Positions 41,881 to 50,518 of a DNA stretch of 58,206 nt are shown in pieces. Both the position numbers and the translations under genes were made by a program. Each line of letters opens with the position of its first letter. Within the stretch, counting starts at the first letter, position 1. The stretch is taken from NCBI GenBank assembly GCA_964626405.1, contig CAZVFE010000001.1, positions 1 to 58,206 on the forward strand, written 5' to 3'. Below the pieces are notes generated by a model that saw only the letters and a list, made by a program, of their open reading frames with translations, was not told the DNA's origin and ran no database searches. Origin of the DNA: CAZVFE01 sp964626405 (GTDB lineage Bacteria > Bacteroidota > Bacteroidia > Cytophagales > Spirosomataceae).

Positions 41881-42387
41881 TTATTTTGATGGCGAAAAGC
41901 TCTCAATAATGATAAAAATTATCGTGGTAATAATACTTGTAAATAAAGTCTTTACTAAAACGAGTGGAAATAAGGAAGAATCACTTGCTTCTAGAATAAA
42001 ATAAACAAATGAATAAATTAACGTAGATACAAACACGTAAGAAGTAAATTTTTGAATCTTTAAGGTTCTAATTGACACACTTAGATCCTCCTCCTGATTA
42101 GAATCAAATCCAATTATTCTTAATAAAGGGAATTTTAAAAAGGCAATTAATACTGCTGAAAAAGCATGCAACCCATAGCTAAGTAAAAATAAATCTACAA
42201 TCCATCCAATGATTAAGGCAAAAAATAATAAAAATCCCAATGAAATACTCAATGGAGCCATCAATATTATATAGAGGTAAACAAAGAAAAATCCTCTTCC
42301 TAACAACGAAAAATCTCTAAATAGAAATAGCTGAACTAAAACTAATAATATACCAATTATCCAGAAGCCATTTCTTCTATTATTCAT
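41881..42387 (-). CDS. mreD: Rod shape-determining protein MreD-like
   Basis: This is a 168-residue inner membrane protein with about five hydrophobic helices, matching MreD in length, topology and position. Recognisable parts are LVLVQLFLFRDFSLLG and FALIIGWIVDLFLLSYGLHA. MreD joins MreC and MreB in the elongation machinery. It overlaps the end of mreC by 8 bases. mrdA and rodA, which often follow, are absent; an ECF sigma gene follows instead. Confidence 0.88.
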   Translation of the reverse strand: MNNRRNGFWIIGILLVLVQLFLFRDFSLLGRGFFFVYLYIILMAPLSISLGFLLFFALIIGWIVDLFLLSYGLHAFSAVLIAFLKFPLLRIIGFDSNQEEDLSVSIRTLKIQKFTSYVFVSTLIYSFVYFILEASDSSLFPLVLVKTLFTSIITTIIFIIIESFSPSK

Positions 42388-43231
42388 CTTCTTTTAAAGA
42401 ATTTATTTCCTCTATAATGGAGTCTATTTCCTTCTTATTTTTATTTTTAACTAAATATACATTTTTTAATTTTTGGAATTCATTTGATAATAATACTTTG
42501 ATTTCATGAAAATTTCCATCTTCCTTTAAACCAATTTCAGCAACTACCCCAATCAAAATATCTGAAGGATATACCGTATTATAATCAGAGGTAACAATCG
42601 AATCTCCTAATTCCACGCGTTTAAATTTAGAAACATCATTCAAATCAATTATCTCCGATAAAGACCCATCCCATTTAATATAACCTAATTCTTGATTCGA
42701 TTTTATCTTTGCAGAAATAGAATTTTCTGTATTTAAAACAGACATCACCAAAGAGTGATGATCAATCGTTTTTATTACCTTCCCTACAATTCCCCTTGAT
42801 GAAATAACTCCCATCCCAGTTTCAACTCCATCCAATTTACCTTTATTAATAGTTAAATAATTTTTCGATAAATTAACTGAATTATAAACTACCCTGGCAG
42901 GCATAATGATATAATCAATTTGATCAATCAAATTATTCTTTAAAATCGCACTATCCATTTCTGCCTGGGAAATATCTTTATTATTAAATAATATCTCTTT
43001 TAGTTTTGCATTCTCCTCCACTAATTTCTGGTTTTGATCCCCAAGATGAATATAATCTTCAATCGAATTAATTCGATCTACCCAACTTGAAATCCATTCA
43101 TTGGATGCATTAAAAAAGATGGCCTTCTGATAATTATTTCGATTAAATATTTGTATAGCATTAAACAATTCCAAAAAAATAAAAAATAGGAATATCCTAA
43201 TCCTATAAAGGAATTGAAAAATTTTATACAT
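42380..43231 (-). CDS. mreC: Rod shape-determining protein MreC
   Basis: This is a 283-residue bitopic protein with an N-terminal membrane anchor (residues 8-25), a coiled coil (60-90, DQNQKLVEENAKLKEILF) and the MreC beta-domains (ARVVYNSVNLSKNYLTINKG, GVISSRGIVGKVI). It organises the periplasmic part of the elongation complex. It lies 16 bases after mreB and overlaps mreD by 8 bases. Confidence 0.95.
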   Translation of the reverse strand: MYKIFQFLYRIRIFLFFIFLELFNAIQIFNRNNYQKAIFFNASNEWISSWVDRINSIEDYIHLGDQNQKLVEENAKLKEILFNNKDISQAEMDSAILKNNLIDQIDYIIMPARVVYNSVNLSKNYLTINKGKLDGVETGMGVISSRGIVGKVIKTIDHHSLVMSVLNTENSISAKIKSNQELGYIKWDGSLSEIIDLNDVSKFKRVELGDSIVTSDYNTVYPSDILIGVVAEIGLKEDGNFHEIKVLLSNEFQKLKNVYLVKNKNKKEIDSIIEEINSLKEDE

Positions 43232-43247
43232 ACTTAAATAGTATTTA

Positions 43248-44273
43248 CTAGGTAATTAAAACTGGCTTATAACGGTCTATATTTTTAAGTATTTCCCCAG
43301 TACCACGAACAACCGCCTTCAAAGGATCATCTGCAATATGTACCTTCAATTGAGTCTTTCTTTCTATTCGCTTATCTAGACCATGTAACATTGCCCCTCC
43401 TCCTGCTAAATGAATACCATTATGGAAAATATCCCCAGATAACTCAGCAGGAGCCCTTTGCAAGGTCTCCATAATCGCTACCTCAATTTTCGTAATTGAA
43501 CTATCCAAAGCATAAGCAATTTCAGAATAATTTATTAATATCTCCTTTGGAATACCCGTAATTTGATCCCTACCTCTAATCTCAAAATCTGGTGGGGCAT
43601 TCTCTAATTCAGGTAAGGCAGAACCCACCTGAATTTTAATCTGCTCTGCAGAACGCTCACCGATAATCAATTTATGCTCTCTAGCTAAATAATCCTTAAT
43701 ATCCCTGGTAAACTCATCCCCAGCAACTCGAATTGAATTTTCAACTACAATTCCACTCAATGAAATAATCGCAACCTCCGTAGTTCCACCTCCAATATCC
43801 ACAATTAAAGAACCATTTGGCTGTTCAATATCTATACCAATACCAATTGCAGCCGCAATTGGCTCATGCACCATATACACCTCACGTGCCCCAGCATGCT
43901 CCGCTGAATCCTTTACCGCTCTTTTTTCAACCTCCGTTATTCCAGATGGAATACAAATCACCATTCTCAAGGATGGCGAAAAAAATGAATTGGATTTATC
44001 CATCATCTTGATTAATCCACGCATCATTAATTCTGCCGCAGTAAAGTCTGCAATTACCCCATCCTTCAATGGACGAATCGTCTTGATATTATCATTGGTC
44101 TTCTCATGCATCAACATAGCCTGCCTTCCAACTGCCATTACCTTATTTGTATTCCTGTCCAAGGCAATAATAGAGGGCTCATCCACCACTACTTGATTTT
44201 TATGAATAATTAAAGTATTGGCTGTTCCCAAGTCAATAGCAATATCTTTGGTAAAAAAATTAAAGAATCCCAT
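43248..44273 (-). CDS. mreB: Rod shape-determining actin homologue MreB
   Basis: This is a 341-residue bacterial actin that positions peptidoglycan synthesis along the cell. ATP-binding motifs are AIDLGTANTLI (phosphate 1), LIVDIGGGTTEVAIISL (phosphate 2) and GIHLAGGGAMLHGL (adenosine). The family's MVHEPIAAAIGIG is also present. It heads the mreBCD run. A TAAATTTG element lies 23 bases upstream on the minus strand. Confidence 0.97.
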   Translation of the reverse strand: MGFFNFFTKDIAIDLGTANTLIIHKNQVVVDEPSIIALDRNTNKVMAVGRQAMLMHEKTNDNIKTIRPLKDGVIADFTAAELMMRGLIKMMDKSNSFFSPSLRMVICIPSGITEVEKRAVKDSAEHAGAREVYMVHEPIAAAIGIGIDIEQPNGSLIVDIGGGTTEVAIISLSGIVVENSIRVAGDEFTRDIKDYLAREHKLIIGERSAEQIKIQVGSALPELENAPPDFEIRGRDQITGIPKEILINYSEIAYALDSSITKIEVAIMETLQRAPAELSGDIFHNGIHLAGGGAMLHGLDKRIERKTQLKVHIADDPLKAVVRGTGEILKNIDRYKPVLIT

Positions 44274-44296
44274 ACGAATTTTGATAATTAAAGATT

Positions 44297-44304
44297 CAAA
44301 TTTA
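44297..44304 (-). promoter_or_regulatory. -7 promoter element of mreB
   Basis: On the minus strand TAAATTTG is a perfect TAnnTTTG ending 23 bases before the mreB ATG, within the 275-base divergent gap between mreB and the AraC gene. The -33 box is not ideal. Apart from this and the opposite promoter, I see nothing else in the 275-base gap. Confidence 0.5.
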
Positions 44305-44467
44305 AAAATAATTTTTACTAATATAATTGAAAGATAAGAAAATCTTTTTCCATTCTATTCAGTTATATAAATATAATACTAAAAAAGACCTTTAAAAACC
44401 TCTGCTATATTTAATCATTTATATTGAAAAAATTCTAAAATTATATTAAAATTTAACATTGAAATTT

Positions 44468-44499
44468 ATTGTAATTCCTAGGATAATTTATTAGATTTG
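44468..44499 (+). promoter_or_regulatory. Promoter of the AraC-type gene opposite mreB
   Basis: ATTG (44468-44471, containing the TTG core of the -33 box) and TAGATTTG (44492-44499) are separated by 20 bases, fitting the Bacteroidota consensus. The ATG lies 49 bases downstream. Confidence 0.6.
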
Positions 44500-44548
44500 T
44501 ACAATTATTTCTGAAAAAAAATTAGAATTTTTCAAAAATTTACTGTCT

Positions 44549-45475
44549 ATGGAGGATTATAACAAAATTATCGAGTCGCTTGGCGTTAAGTTTATCAAAT
44601 CTAGAAACATTAGAATATTACAACCTATCAAGATAAAAAACTTCTATGATGTAGAAAATTCTCTCTTGATATTGTACAAAGGACAAGTTTCTTTTGGTGA
44701 AGAATCCCTTAAAGTTGAGGAAGGTGATATGTTATTTATTCCTGGAGGAAAAATGATTAGTGTAACTTATGGTGACTCCTCCGATCCAAAACCAATATCT
44801 AACGAAGAATTCCTTACTAAAAGAGAATTATATTTCAATCAGAATTTTGATCCAAATGCAATCGGATCGCATTCCAATTCATTCGGAATGGTTTCTTTCG
44901 AAGCAAAAGTTTTTGACTCAGTCAATTTCTTCACTTCCCTAGATATCCCTCCATTCTTAATTAAAAATGATGAAAAACTAGCCATTACCATTAAAGAAAT
45001 TCTACAAGAAGATTTATTAGATAATATCGGGAAAGGTAGAATTATTAAAATTAAAACAGAGGAAATCGTAATTGAAATCATCCGTTATATTATTGAAAAT
45101 AGACTTTTCGTTGAACAATTAGCAACAAATTCAACTTATTTCAAAGATCCAAGATTAATAGATATTTTCGCATTCATCAAAGATAATATCGGTGGAGACC
45201 TATCAAATAAAGTTTTGGCTAATGTAGCAAACGTTTCTGAAGATTATGTAGGCCAATACTTTAAAATGCTTACAGGAATTAATCCACAAGATTATATCGA
45301 ATATCAAAGAATGGAAGCTGCCGTAGGCTTATTAAGAACAACAAAGAAATCCATTCGTTTAATTGGACAAGAAGTCGGATACAAAGATACTGCCTATTTC
45401 TGCCGAAGATTCAAAATGATGTTCGGAATCCCAGCAGGAAAAATGAGAAGAAGAGAATCATTAATGAATATCTAA
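44549..45475 (+). CDS. AraC-family transcriptional regulator
   Basis: This is a 308-residue regulator with an N-terminal cupin-like domain (YKGQVSFGEESLKVEEGDML, FIPGGKMISVTYGD) and C-terminal AraC helix-turn-helix pair (KVLANVANVSEDYVGQYFKM, KSIRLIGQEVGYKDTAYFCR, RRFKMMFGIPAGKMRR). The sensor lacks the obvious His clusters of metal cupins. It is divergent from mreB across a 275-base gap with promoters in both directions. A link to cell shape control is suggested by position only. Its stop lies in the left arm of a stem-loop shared with the convergent rluB-type gene. Confidence 0.9.
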   Translation: MEDYNKIIESLGVKFIKSRNIRILQPIKIKNFYDVENSLLILYKGQVSFGEESLKVEEGDMLFIPGGKMISVTYGDSSDPKPISNEEFLTKRELYFNQNFDPNAIGSHSNSFGMVSFEAKVFDSVNFFTSLDIPPFLIKNDEKLAITIKEILQEDLLDNIGKGRIIKIKTEEIVIEIIRYIIENRLFVEQLATNSTYFKDPRLIDIFAFIKDNIGGDLSNKVLANVANVSEDYVGQYFKMLTGINPQDYIEYQRMEAAVGLLRTTKKSIRLIGQEVGYKDTAYFCRRFKMMFGIPAGKMRRRESLMNI

Positions 45476-45490
45476 GCTACTTTAGATATT
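45467..45490. terminator. Shared stem-loop at the AraC / rluB-type convergent stops
   Basis: AATATCTAA (45467-45475) and TTAGATATT (45482-45490) are perfect 9-base arms around the 6-base loop GCTACT. The left arm ends with the AraC stop (TAA) and the loop contains the other gene's stop (TAG on the minus strand). TTAATTT follows on the plus strand. It may serve as a weak bidirectional terminator; the low G+C makes this uncertain. Confidence 0.5.
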
Positions 45491-46418
45491 TTAATTTAAT
45501 AATTTCTTGCTCTCCCAGGTATCTCCAATGACCCCTCGGTAAATCTTTCTTATTTAAAAATGCAAAAGTGGTACGATCCAATTTCGTAACATCATATCCC
45601 ACTTTTTCAAAGATTCTTCGTACAATTCGGTTTTTACCAGAATGAATCTTTAATCCTACTACATAACGGTCTGGTGTTACAATTGCAATATCATCTACCT
45701 TGATAAATCCATCCTCTAATTCCAAGCCCGACTTGATTTTTTCAAAATCTTCATCAGTGATTGGCTTATTTAATTCAGCTTGGTAAATTTTTTCTACTTC
45801 ATTCGAAGGATGTGTTAACTTATCCGCTAAATCCCCATCATTCGTTAACAATAATAATCCTGTAGTGTTCCTATCTAGTCTTCCTACAGGATAAATTCTG
45901 GCATCCGTAGCATTCTTCACCAATTCCATTACTGTTCTCCTTGATTCAGGATCCTCAGTTGTTGTAATGAAATCCTTTGGCTTATTTAATAATAAATAAA
46001 CCATTTTCTCTCTGCTCAATACCTTATTACCATATTTTACCACATCTCCAGGACCAACCTGAAATCCCATTTCCGTGACTACCTTATTATTAACACGAAT
46101 ATCCCCATTTTGAATTAATTTATCCGCATCCCTTCTAGAACAAATCCCAGCATTCGCAATGAAACGATTCAAACGAATATTATCCGTCTTCCTCTCCTCT
46201 TTTTCCATCTTCTTTTGAACACGAAACGAAGCCTTAGCCTTTATTTTATCAAAATGATATTTAGGCTCCTCAGATTTTTCATCAAAACGTGTTTTACTCT
46301 TGAAAATCTCTTTTCTACTCGTTTTCTTCTTGAAATTACCTTGATTATCTCTCGCAACATTCTTACCAGAACGTTCGTTATTAGAGTTAGAATTGGAATT
46401 GAAACTTCTCTTTTTCAT
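45477..46418 (-). CDS. Pseudouridine synthase, RluB/RsuA family, with basic N-terminal extension
   Basis: This is a 313-residue rRNA-modifying enzyme. Residues 1-78 are Asn, Lys, Ser and Arg-rich and probably disordered (KKRSFNSNSNSNNERSGKN). An S4 RNA-binding domain spans 80-140 (RLNRFIANAGICSRRDADKL). The catalytic domain has Asp182 in PVGRLDRNTTGLLLLTNDGD and the KIYQAEL segment. It probably makes the helix 89-type pseudouridine of 23S rRNA as RluB does, though RluE/RluF or RsuA specificity cannot be separated here. The extended basic N-terminus is usual in Bacteroidota members. Confidence 0.9.
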   Translation of the reverse strand: MKKRSFNSNSNSNNERSGKNVARDNQGNFKKKTSRKEIFKSKTRFDEKSEEPKYHFDKIKAKASFRVQKKMEKEERKTDNIRLNRFIANAGICSRRDADKLIQNGDIRVNNKVVTEMGFQVGPGDVVKYGNKVLSREKMVYLLLNKPKDFITTTEDPESRRTVMELVKNATDARIYPVGRLDRNTTGLLLLTNDGDLADKLTHPSNEVEKIYQAELNKPITDEDFEKIKSGLELEDGFIKVDDIAIVTPDRYVVGLKIHSGKNRIVRRIFEKVGYDVTKLDRTTFAFLNKKDLPRGHWRYLGEQEIIKLKYLK

Positions 46419-46489
46419 TTTAAGGATTCAACATCACTGCTGTATTTTGATTTTTTTGTATCTTAACGTAAATTATTAAAATCTCTCCA

Positions 46490-46497
46490 CAAAGATA
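46490..46497 (-). promoter_or_regulatory. -7 promoter element of the rluB-type gene
   Basis: On the minus strand TATCTTTG matches TAnnTTTG and lies about 70 bases upstream of the ATG at 46418. A -33 box at the expected spacing was not found. Confidence 0.4.
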
Positions 46498-46543
46498 GTG
46501 AAATAATTCCTTAATTTATGATTTCAAATACATGATTACATAA

Positions 46544-48562
46544 ATGAATTTAGAACTTAGAATTAAATATCGCCTCCGCCAAACTAAAAACCTTATAATA
46601 GGAAGTTTAACCGCATTTATTTTTTCTTGCAGCTCCTCCCCAGAAGCTATTCAAAAGAAAACTTTGTCCTATTTTGAAAGAGGAGAATTTGAATTGGCTA
46701 TTCAAGAAAATAAAAAACTTATCTCTGACAATTTTAACCTTGCCAAATCTTCCTTCCTTACAGCAGAATCTTACAGACTCTCAAATAGAATAGACCAGGC
46801 TATCCCATTCTATGAAATGGCCCTTAAGGCTGGCAATGAAAATCCAATGATTTATTATCATTTAGCAATGGGACATAAATATTTGGGAGAATACGACTCA
46901 GAAAAAGAAAACCTTTTGCTTTTTCTAAGCAAAAAACCCATCAGAGATTATGAAATTAGAGCAGAACTTGAATTAGCCAATATTGAAAAAATACCAGAAC
47001 TTACCTCAAAAGAAAATTTTGTAAAAATTTACCCCCTAAAAGGAAATACCCCAAATGCAGAATTCTCTCCACAATTATTCGAAAATCAATTAATAATTTC
47101 CGCTTCAAATAAAAATCAAATCTATAAAAATAATGGACAACCCTTTATCGGCTTGTATAAGGTAAACCTTAAAAGTCCTACAGAAATTGAATCAACCTCT
47201 TTGTATAGTAATTCAATATTTAAAGAAAATGCAAATGAAGGAACTCCAGCCTTTTCAAAAGACGGAAGATTTATCATTTTCGCCAGAGGAAATACCGGTC
47301 AAAAAGGAGATAATAATGTAAACGTTGATCTCTATATGTCTAGAAATAATGGCTCAGGATGGTCTAATCCTGAAAAATTAGCTATTAGTGACTCCTTGGC
47401 TTGGGATGGCAGCCCTTGTTTCTCCTCGGATGGACGAACCTTGTATTTTGCATCTGATCGAAGAGGCGGGAAAGGTGGCCTAGATTTATACAGAGTAACA
47501 ATGGATAATGCTGGACGATTCGGAAGGCCTATCAATATGGGTTCTCAAATTAATACCCCAGGGGATGAAGTTTTCCCTTTTATTTCCGAAGATGGAAAAT
47601 TATATTTTTCCTCAAATGGCCACCCTGGAATTGGAGGTCTAGATTTATTTGTGGCTACAAGAAACGGGAATGATATCTTAATAGAACACCTAGGAATGCC
47701 CATGAATTCTACAGCAGATGATTTCGGATTAGTTGAGTCAGATCCAAATCATGGTTATTTCAGCTCAAATAGAAGTGGGGGCGCAGGGGATGATGATATA
47801 TATTATTATGTTGGAGGAGATAATGTGGAGAGATGGTGGTCCAACGATCCTATTCCAGAACCAGAAATTTCAGATAAAATTGTTAATTATTATTTAATCG
47901 CTGATGTGGTAGATACCAAAAACAATCCTATCAACAATGTGGATTATAAAATCAAAAGAAATGGGGAAAATTTCCTTAATAATAAAACCAATAATATTGG
48001 TGAGACAAGCAAATTGACCTTAGAGGAAAACGATGAAATCTCCTTTATTTTCGAAAAGAAAAATTATATCACTCAAAGAGCCAATTTTTCAATGGCTGGA
48101 AACATAATTCCTGAACAATTATTGAAAAAATCAGTTACAGATACAACATTTAAATTAAAAGTAATCTTAGATGAGCTGGAAATTGGAAAAGAAATTACAA
48201 ATATTATTCATCTGAATCCAATTTATTATGATTTAGATAAATCAGATATTCGTCCTGATGCAGCCAGCGAATTAGATAAAATAATCCAGTTTCTTAATGA
48301 TAATCCACAAATTCAATTAGAACTTGGCTCACATACAGACTCCAGAGCAAGTAATTCTTATAATCTAAGGCTTTCTCAAAGAAGAGCAGATTCGGCAGTA
48401 AATTATATTACTTCCAAGGGAATAGATGAAAGTAGAATAATTGGAAAAGGATATGGAGAAACTCAATTAATAAATGAATGTAGCAATGGGGTAGATTGCC
48501 CAGAAGAAAAACATCAAGAAAACCGTAGAACAGAATTTATCATAACAGATATTATTGAATAA
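46544..48562 (+). CDS. TPR / beta-propeller / OmpA lipoprotein, PorE candidate
   Basis: This is a 672-residue outer membrane lipoprotein. The signal segment ends in FIFSC, with lipidated Cys29. TPR helices span 37-150 (QAIPFYEMALKAG, MIYYHLAMGHKYLGEYD). A PD40 beta-propeller spans 170-425 (GTPAFSKDGRFIIFA, GSPCFSSDGRTLYFASDRRG). A carboxypeptidase regulatory-like domain spans 445-540, and an OmpA-family peptidoglycan-binding domain 555-672 (YYDLDKSDIRPDAASELDKI, GSHTDSR, NRRTEF). This exact order and length match PorE, a T9SS component that tethers the system to peptidoglycan. Other Bacteroidota paralogues with PorP/SprF partners lack the lipobox, so PorE is the better fit, but orthology is not proven. 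Confidence 0.82.
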   Translation: MNLELRIKYRLRQTKNLIIGSLTAFIFSCSSSPEAIQKKTLSYFERGEFELAIQENKKLISDNFNLAKSSFLTAESYRLSNRIDQAIPFYEMALKAGNENPMIYYHLAMGHKYLGEYDSEKENLLLFLSKKPIRDYEIRAELELANIEKIPELTSKENFVKIYPLKGNTPNAEFSPQLFENQLIISASNKNQIYKNNGQPFIGLYKVNLKSPTEIESTSLYSNSIFKENANEGTPAFSKDGRFIIFARGNTGQKGDNNVNVDLYMSRNNGSGWSNPEKLAISDSLAWDGSPCFSSDGRTLYFASDRRGGKGGLDLYRVTMDNAGRFGRPINMGSQINTPGDEVFPFISEDGKLYFSSNGHPGIGGLDLFVATRNGNDILIEHLGMPMNSTADDFGLVESDPNHGYFSSNRSGGAGDDDIYYYVGGDNVERWWSNDPIPEPEISDKIVNYYLIADVVDTKNNPINNVDYKIKRNGENFLNNKTNNIGETSKLTLEENDEISFIFEKKNYITQRANFSMAGNIIPEQLLKKSVTDTTFKLKVILDELEIGKEITNIIHLNPIYYDLDKSDIRPDAASELDKIIQFLNDNPQIQLELGSHTDSRASNSYNLRLSQRRADSAVNYITSKGIDESRIIGKGYGETQLINECSNGVDCPEEKHQENRRTEFIITDIIE

Positions 48563-49899
48563 TGAACTATTTACTTAAAGGGGGAACAATCGTTAATGAA
48601 GGAAAATTAATTTCAACAGATCTATTAATTAAAGATGGATTTATTGAAAAAATTGGAGAAAATTTAACTTTAGAACCCAATACTGAGGAAATAAATTGTG
48701 AAGGGAAATATATTTTTCCTGGAATGATTGATGATCAGGTACATTTTAGAGAACCCGGGCTTACCCATAAGGCAAATATTCAGACAGAAGCGATGGCTGC
48801 TGTTGCAGGAGGAGTAACATCTTTCATGGAAATGCCCAATACCGTTCCAAATGCCTTAACTCAAGAAATTTTAGAAGAAAAATATCAAATTGCCTCAAAA
48901 TCCTCAGTTGCCAATTACTCCTTTTTCATGGGCGCCAGCAATGATAATATTGAGGAAGTTAAAAAAACATCCCAAACAGATATTTGTGGATTAAAAATAT
49001 TTATGGGTTCTTCCACAGGTAACATGCTGGTAGACAAAGCAGAAATTTTGGAAAGATTATTTTGTGAAACCAATTTATTGATTGCTACCCATTGTGAAGA
49101 TGAAGCTACTGTTAGAAGAAATCTAGAACATTACAAAGAATTATATCCAACAAACCCAAACCCAAACCTTCATCCAATTATTCGTAATGTTGAAGCTTGT
49201 TATCTATCTTCTTCCAAAGCAGTAGAATTAGCAAAAAAATGTAATGCAAGATTGCATATTCTTCATATTTCTACGGCAGAAGAATTAGATTTATTTGATA
49301 ATTCTATCCCTTTAAAAGAAAAGAATATTACAGCAGAAGTTTGCGTGCACCATTTATTTTTCGATGCAAATGACTATAATTCAAAAGGAAATTTAATTAA
49401 ATGTAATCCGGCAATAAAAGAAGAACGGCATAAAAAAGCAATTCTAAAGGCCTTAAAAGATGATAGGATTGATGTTATTGCAACCGATCACGCTCCTCAT
49501 ACTTGGGAAGAAAAACAAAATGACTATTGGTCTGCCCCATCCGGATTACCCCTTGTTCAACATCCTTTATTAATTCTATTTGATTTTTATAAAAAAGGAG
49601 AAATTGATCTTCCATTGATAGCAAGAAAAACAGCTCATGCTGTAGCAGATTGTTTTAATATAGATCGAAGAGGTTATTTAAGAGAAGGCTATTGGGCAGA
49701 TTTATTCATCGCTGATTTGGAAACATCAACCACTGTAAAAAAAGAAGATTTATTTTATAAATGCGGTTGGTCACCATTAGAAGGAATGAAGTTCCCTGCA
49801 AAAATTGAAAAAACCTTTGTTTCAGGAAATCTCGTATTTTCAAATGGCAAAATAATTAATGAAACAAATGGACATAGACTTAAATTTAATCGGGATTAA
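48562..49899 (+). CDS. pyrC: Dihydroorotase
   Basis: This is a 445-residue amidohydrolase of pyrimidine synthesis that cyclises carbamoyl aspartate. It has DDQVHFREPGLTHK (residues 57-70), where the usual HxH has Gln59 instead of the first His; the carboxylated Lys is Lys145 in GLKIFMGSSTG; ATHCEDE, LHILHIST and ATDHAPH carry the other metal ligands and the catalytic Asp. The length is that of class I dihydroorotases. It shares TAATG with the OmpA lipoprotein gene and with rnhB, giving a coupled three-gene run. Confidence 0.9.
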   Translation: MNYLLKGGTIVNEGKLISTDLLIKDGFIEKIGENLTLEPNTEEINCEGKYIFPGMIDDQVHFREPGLTHKANIQTEAMAAVAGGVTSFMEMPNTVPNALTQEILEEKYQIASKSSVANYSFFMGASNDNIEEVKKTSQTDICGLKIFMGSSTGNMLVDKAEILERLFCETNLLIATHCEDEATVRRNLEHYKELYPTNPNPNLHPIIRNVEACYLSSSKAVELAKKCNARLHILHISTAEELDLFDNSIPLKEKNITAEVCVHHLFFDANDYNSKGNLIKCNPAIKEERHKKAILKALKDDRIDVIATDHAPHTWEEKQNDYWSAPSGLPLVQHPLLILFDFYKKGEIDLPLIARKTAHAVADCFNIDRRGYLREGYWADLFIADLETSTTVKKEDLFYKCGWSPLEGMKFPAKIEKTFVSGNLVFSNGKIINETNGHRLKFNRD

Positions 49900-50474
49900 T
49901 GTTAAAACCCTATTTTAATATTAATTTAATAGAAGCTGGCTTAGATGAAGTTGGAAGAGGCTGCCTGGCAGGTCCAGTTGTTGCTGCCGCAGTCATTTTA
50001 CCTAAAAACTTTTCCCACCCACTGTTAAACGATTCTAAACAGCTAAATGAGAAAGAAAGAAAAATAGTTAAAAAACTGATTATTGAAGAGGCAATTGCTT
50101 ATTCAATTTCAGAAATAAGTGCTGAAGAAATAGATAAAATAAATATTCTAAAAGCAAGTATTAAGGCAATGCACCTTTGTATCGATAAATTAAAAGTTAA
50201 ACCTGAACATTTATTGGTCGACGGAAATCGGTTTTACGCCTACCCTTTGATACCACATACTTGTATTATTAAAGGGGATGCAAAGTTCCAATCCATTGCT
50301 GCCGCATCTATACTGGCTAAAGAATATAGAGATGATTTAATGAAAAATATGGCCAATAAATACCCTGGCTATGCTTGGGAAAAGAATATGGGTTACCCTA
50401 CAAAAAAACACAAGGAGGGAATAAAAAAAATTGGACTTTCCCCAATACATCGTTTAAGCTTTAAATCAAATTAG
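49899..50474 (+). CDS. rnhB: Ribonuclease HII
   Basis: This is a 191-residue enzyme that nicks the RNA strand of RNA-DNA hybrids and removes single ribonucleotides from DNA. The signature is GLDEVGRGCLAGPVVAAAVI (Asp16, Glu17), with LLVDG and KGDAKFQSIAAASILAKEYRD providing the remaining acidic residues. It starts inside the pyrC stop codon (TAATG). The next gene follows after 44 bases. Confidence 0.96.
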   Translation: MLKPYFNINLIEAGLDEVGRGCLAGPVVAAAVILPKNFSHPLLNDSKQLNEKERKIVKKLIIEEAIAYSISEISAEEIDKINILKASIKAMHLCIDKLKVKPEHLLVDGNRFYAYPLIPHTCIIKGDAKFQSIAAASILAKEYRDDLMKNMANKYPGYAWEKNMGYPTKKHKEGIKKIGLSPIHRLSFKSN

Positions 50475-50518
50475 AAAGGAAATAAAAAAACTTTATTAAA
50501 TTGAAAAAAAATATCTAA

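Noticed and set aside
43817..44196. Two short plus-strand frames over mreB
   Set aside because: Both are antisense to the highly conserved MreB coding sequence and have no start context of their own.
44274..44548. Possible small RNA or hidden gene in the largest gap
   Set aside because: The 275 bases hold promoter elements for both flanking genes but no open frame with a start context and no stem-loop followed by a T-run.
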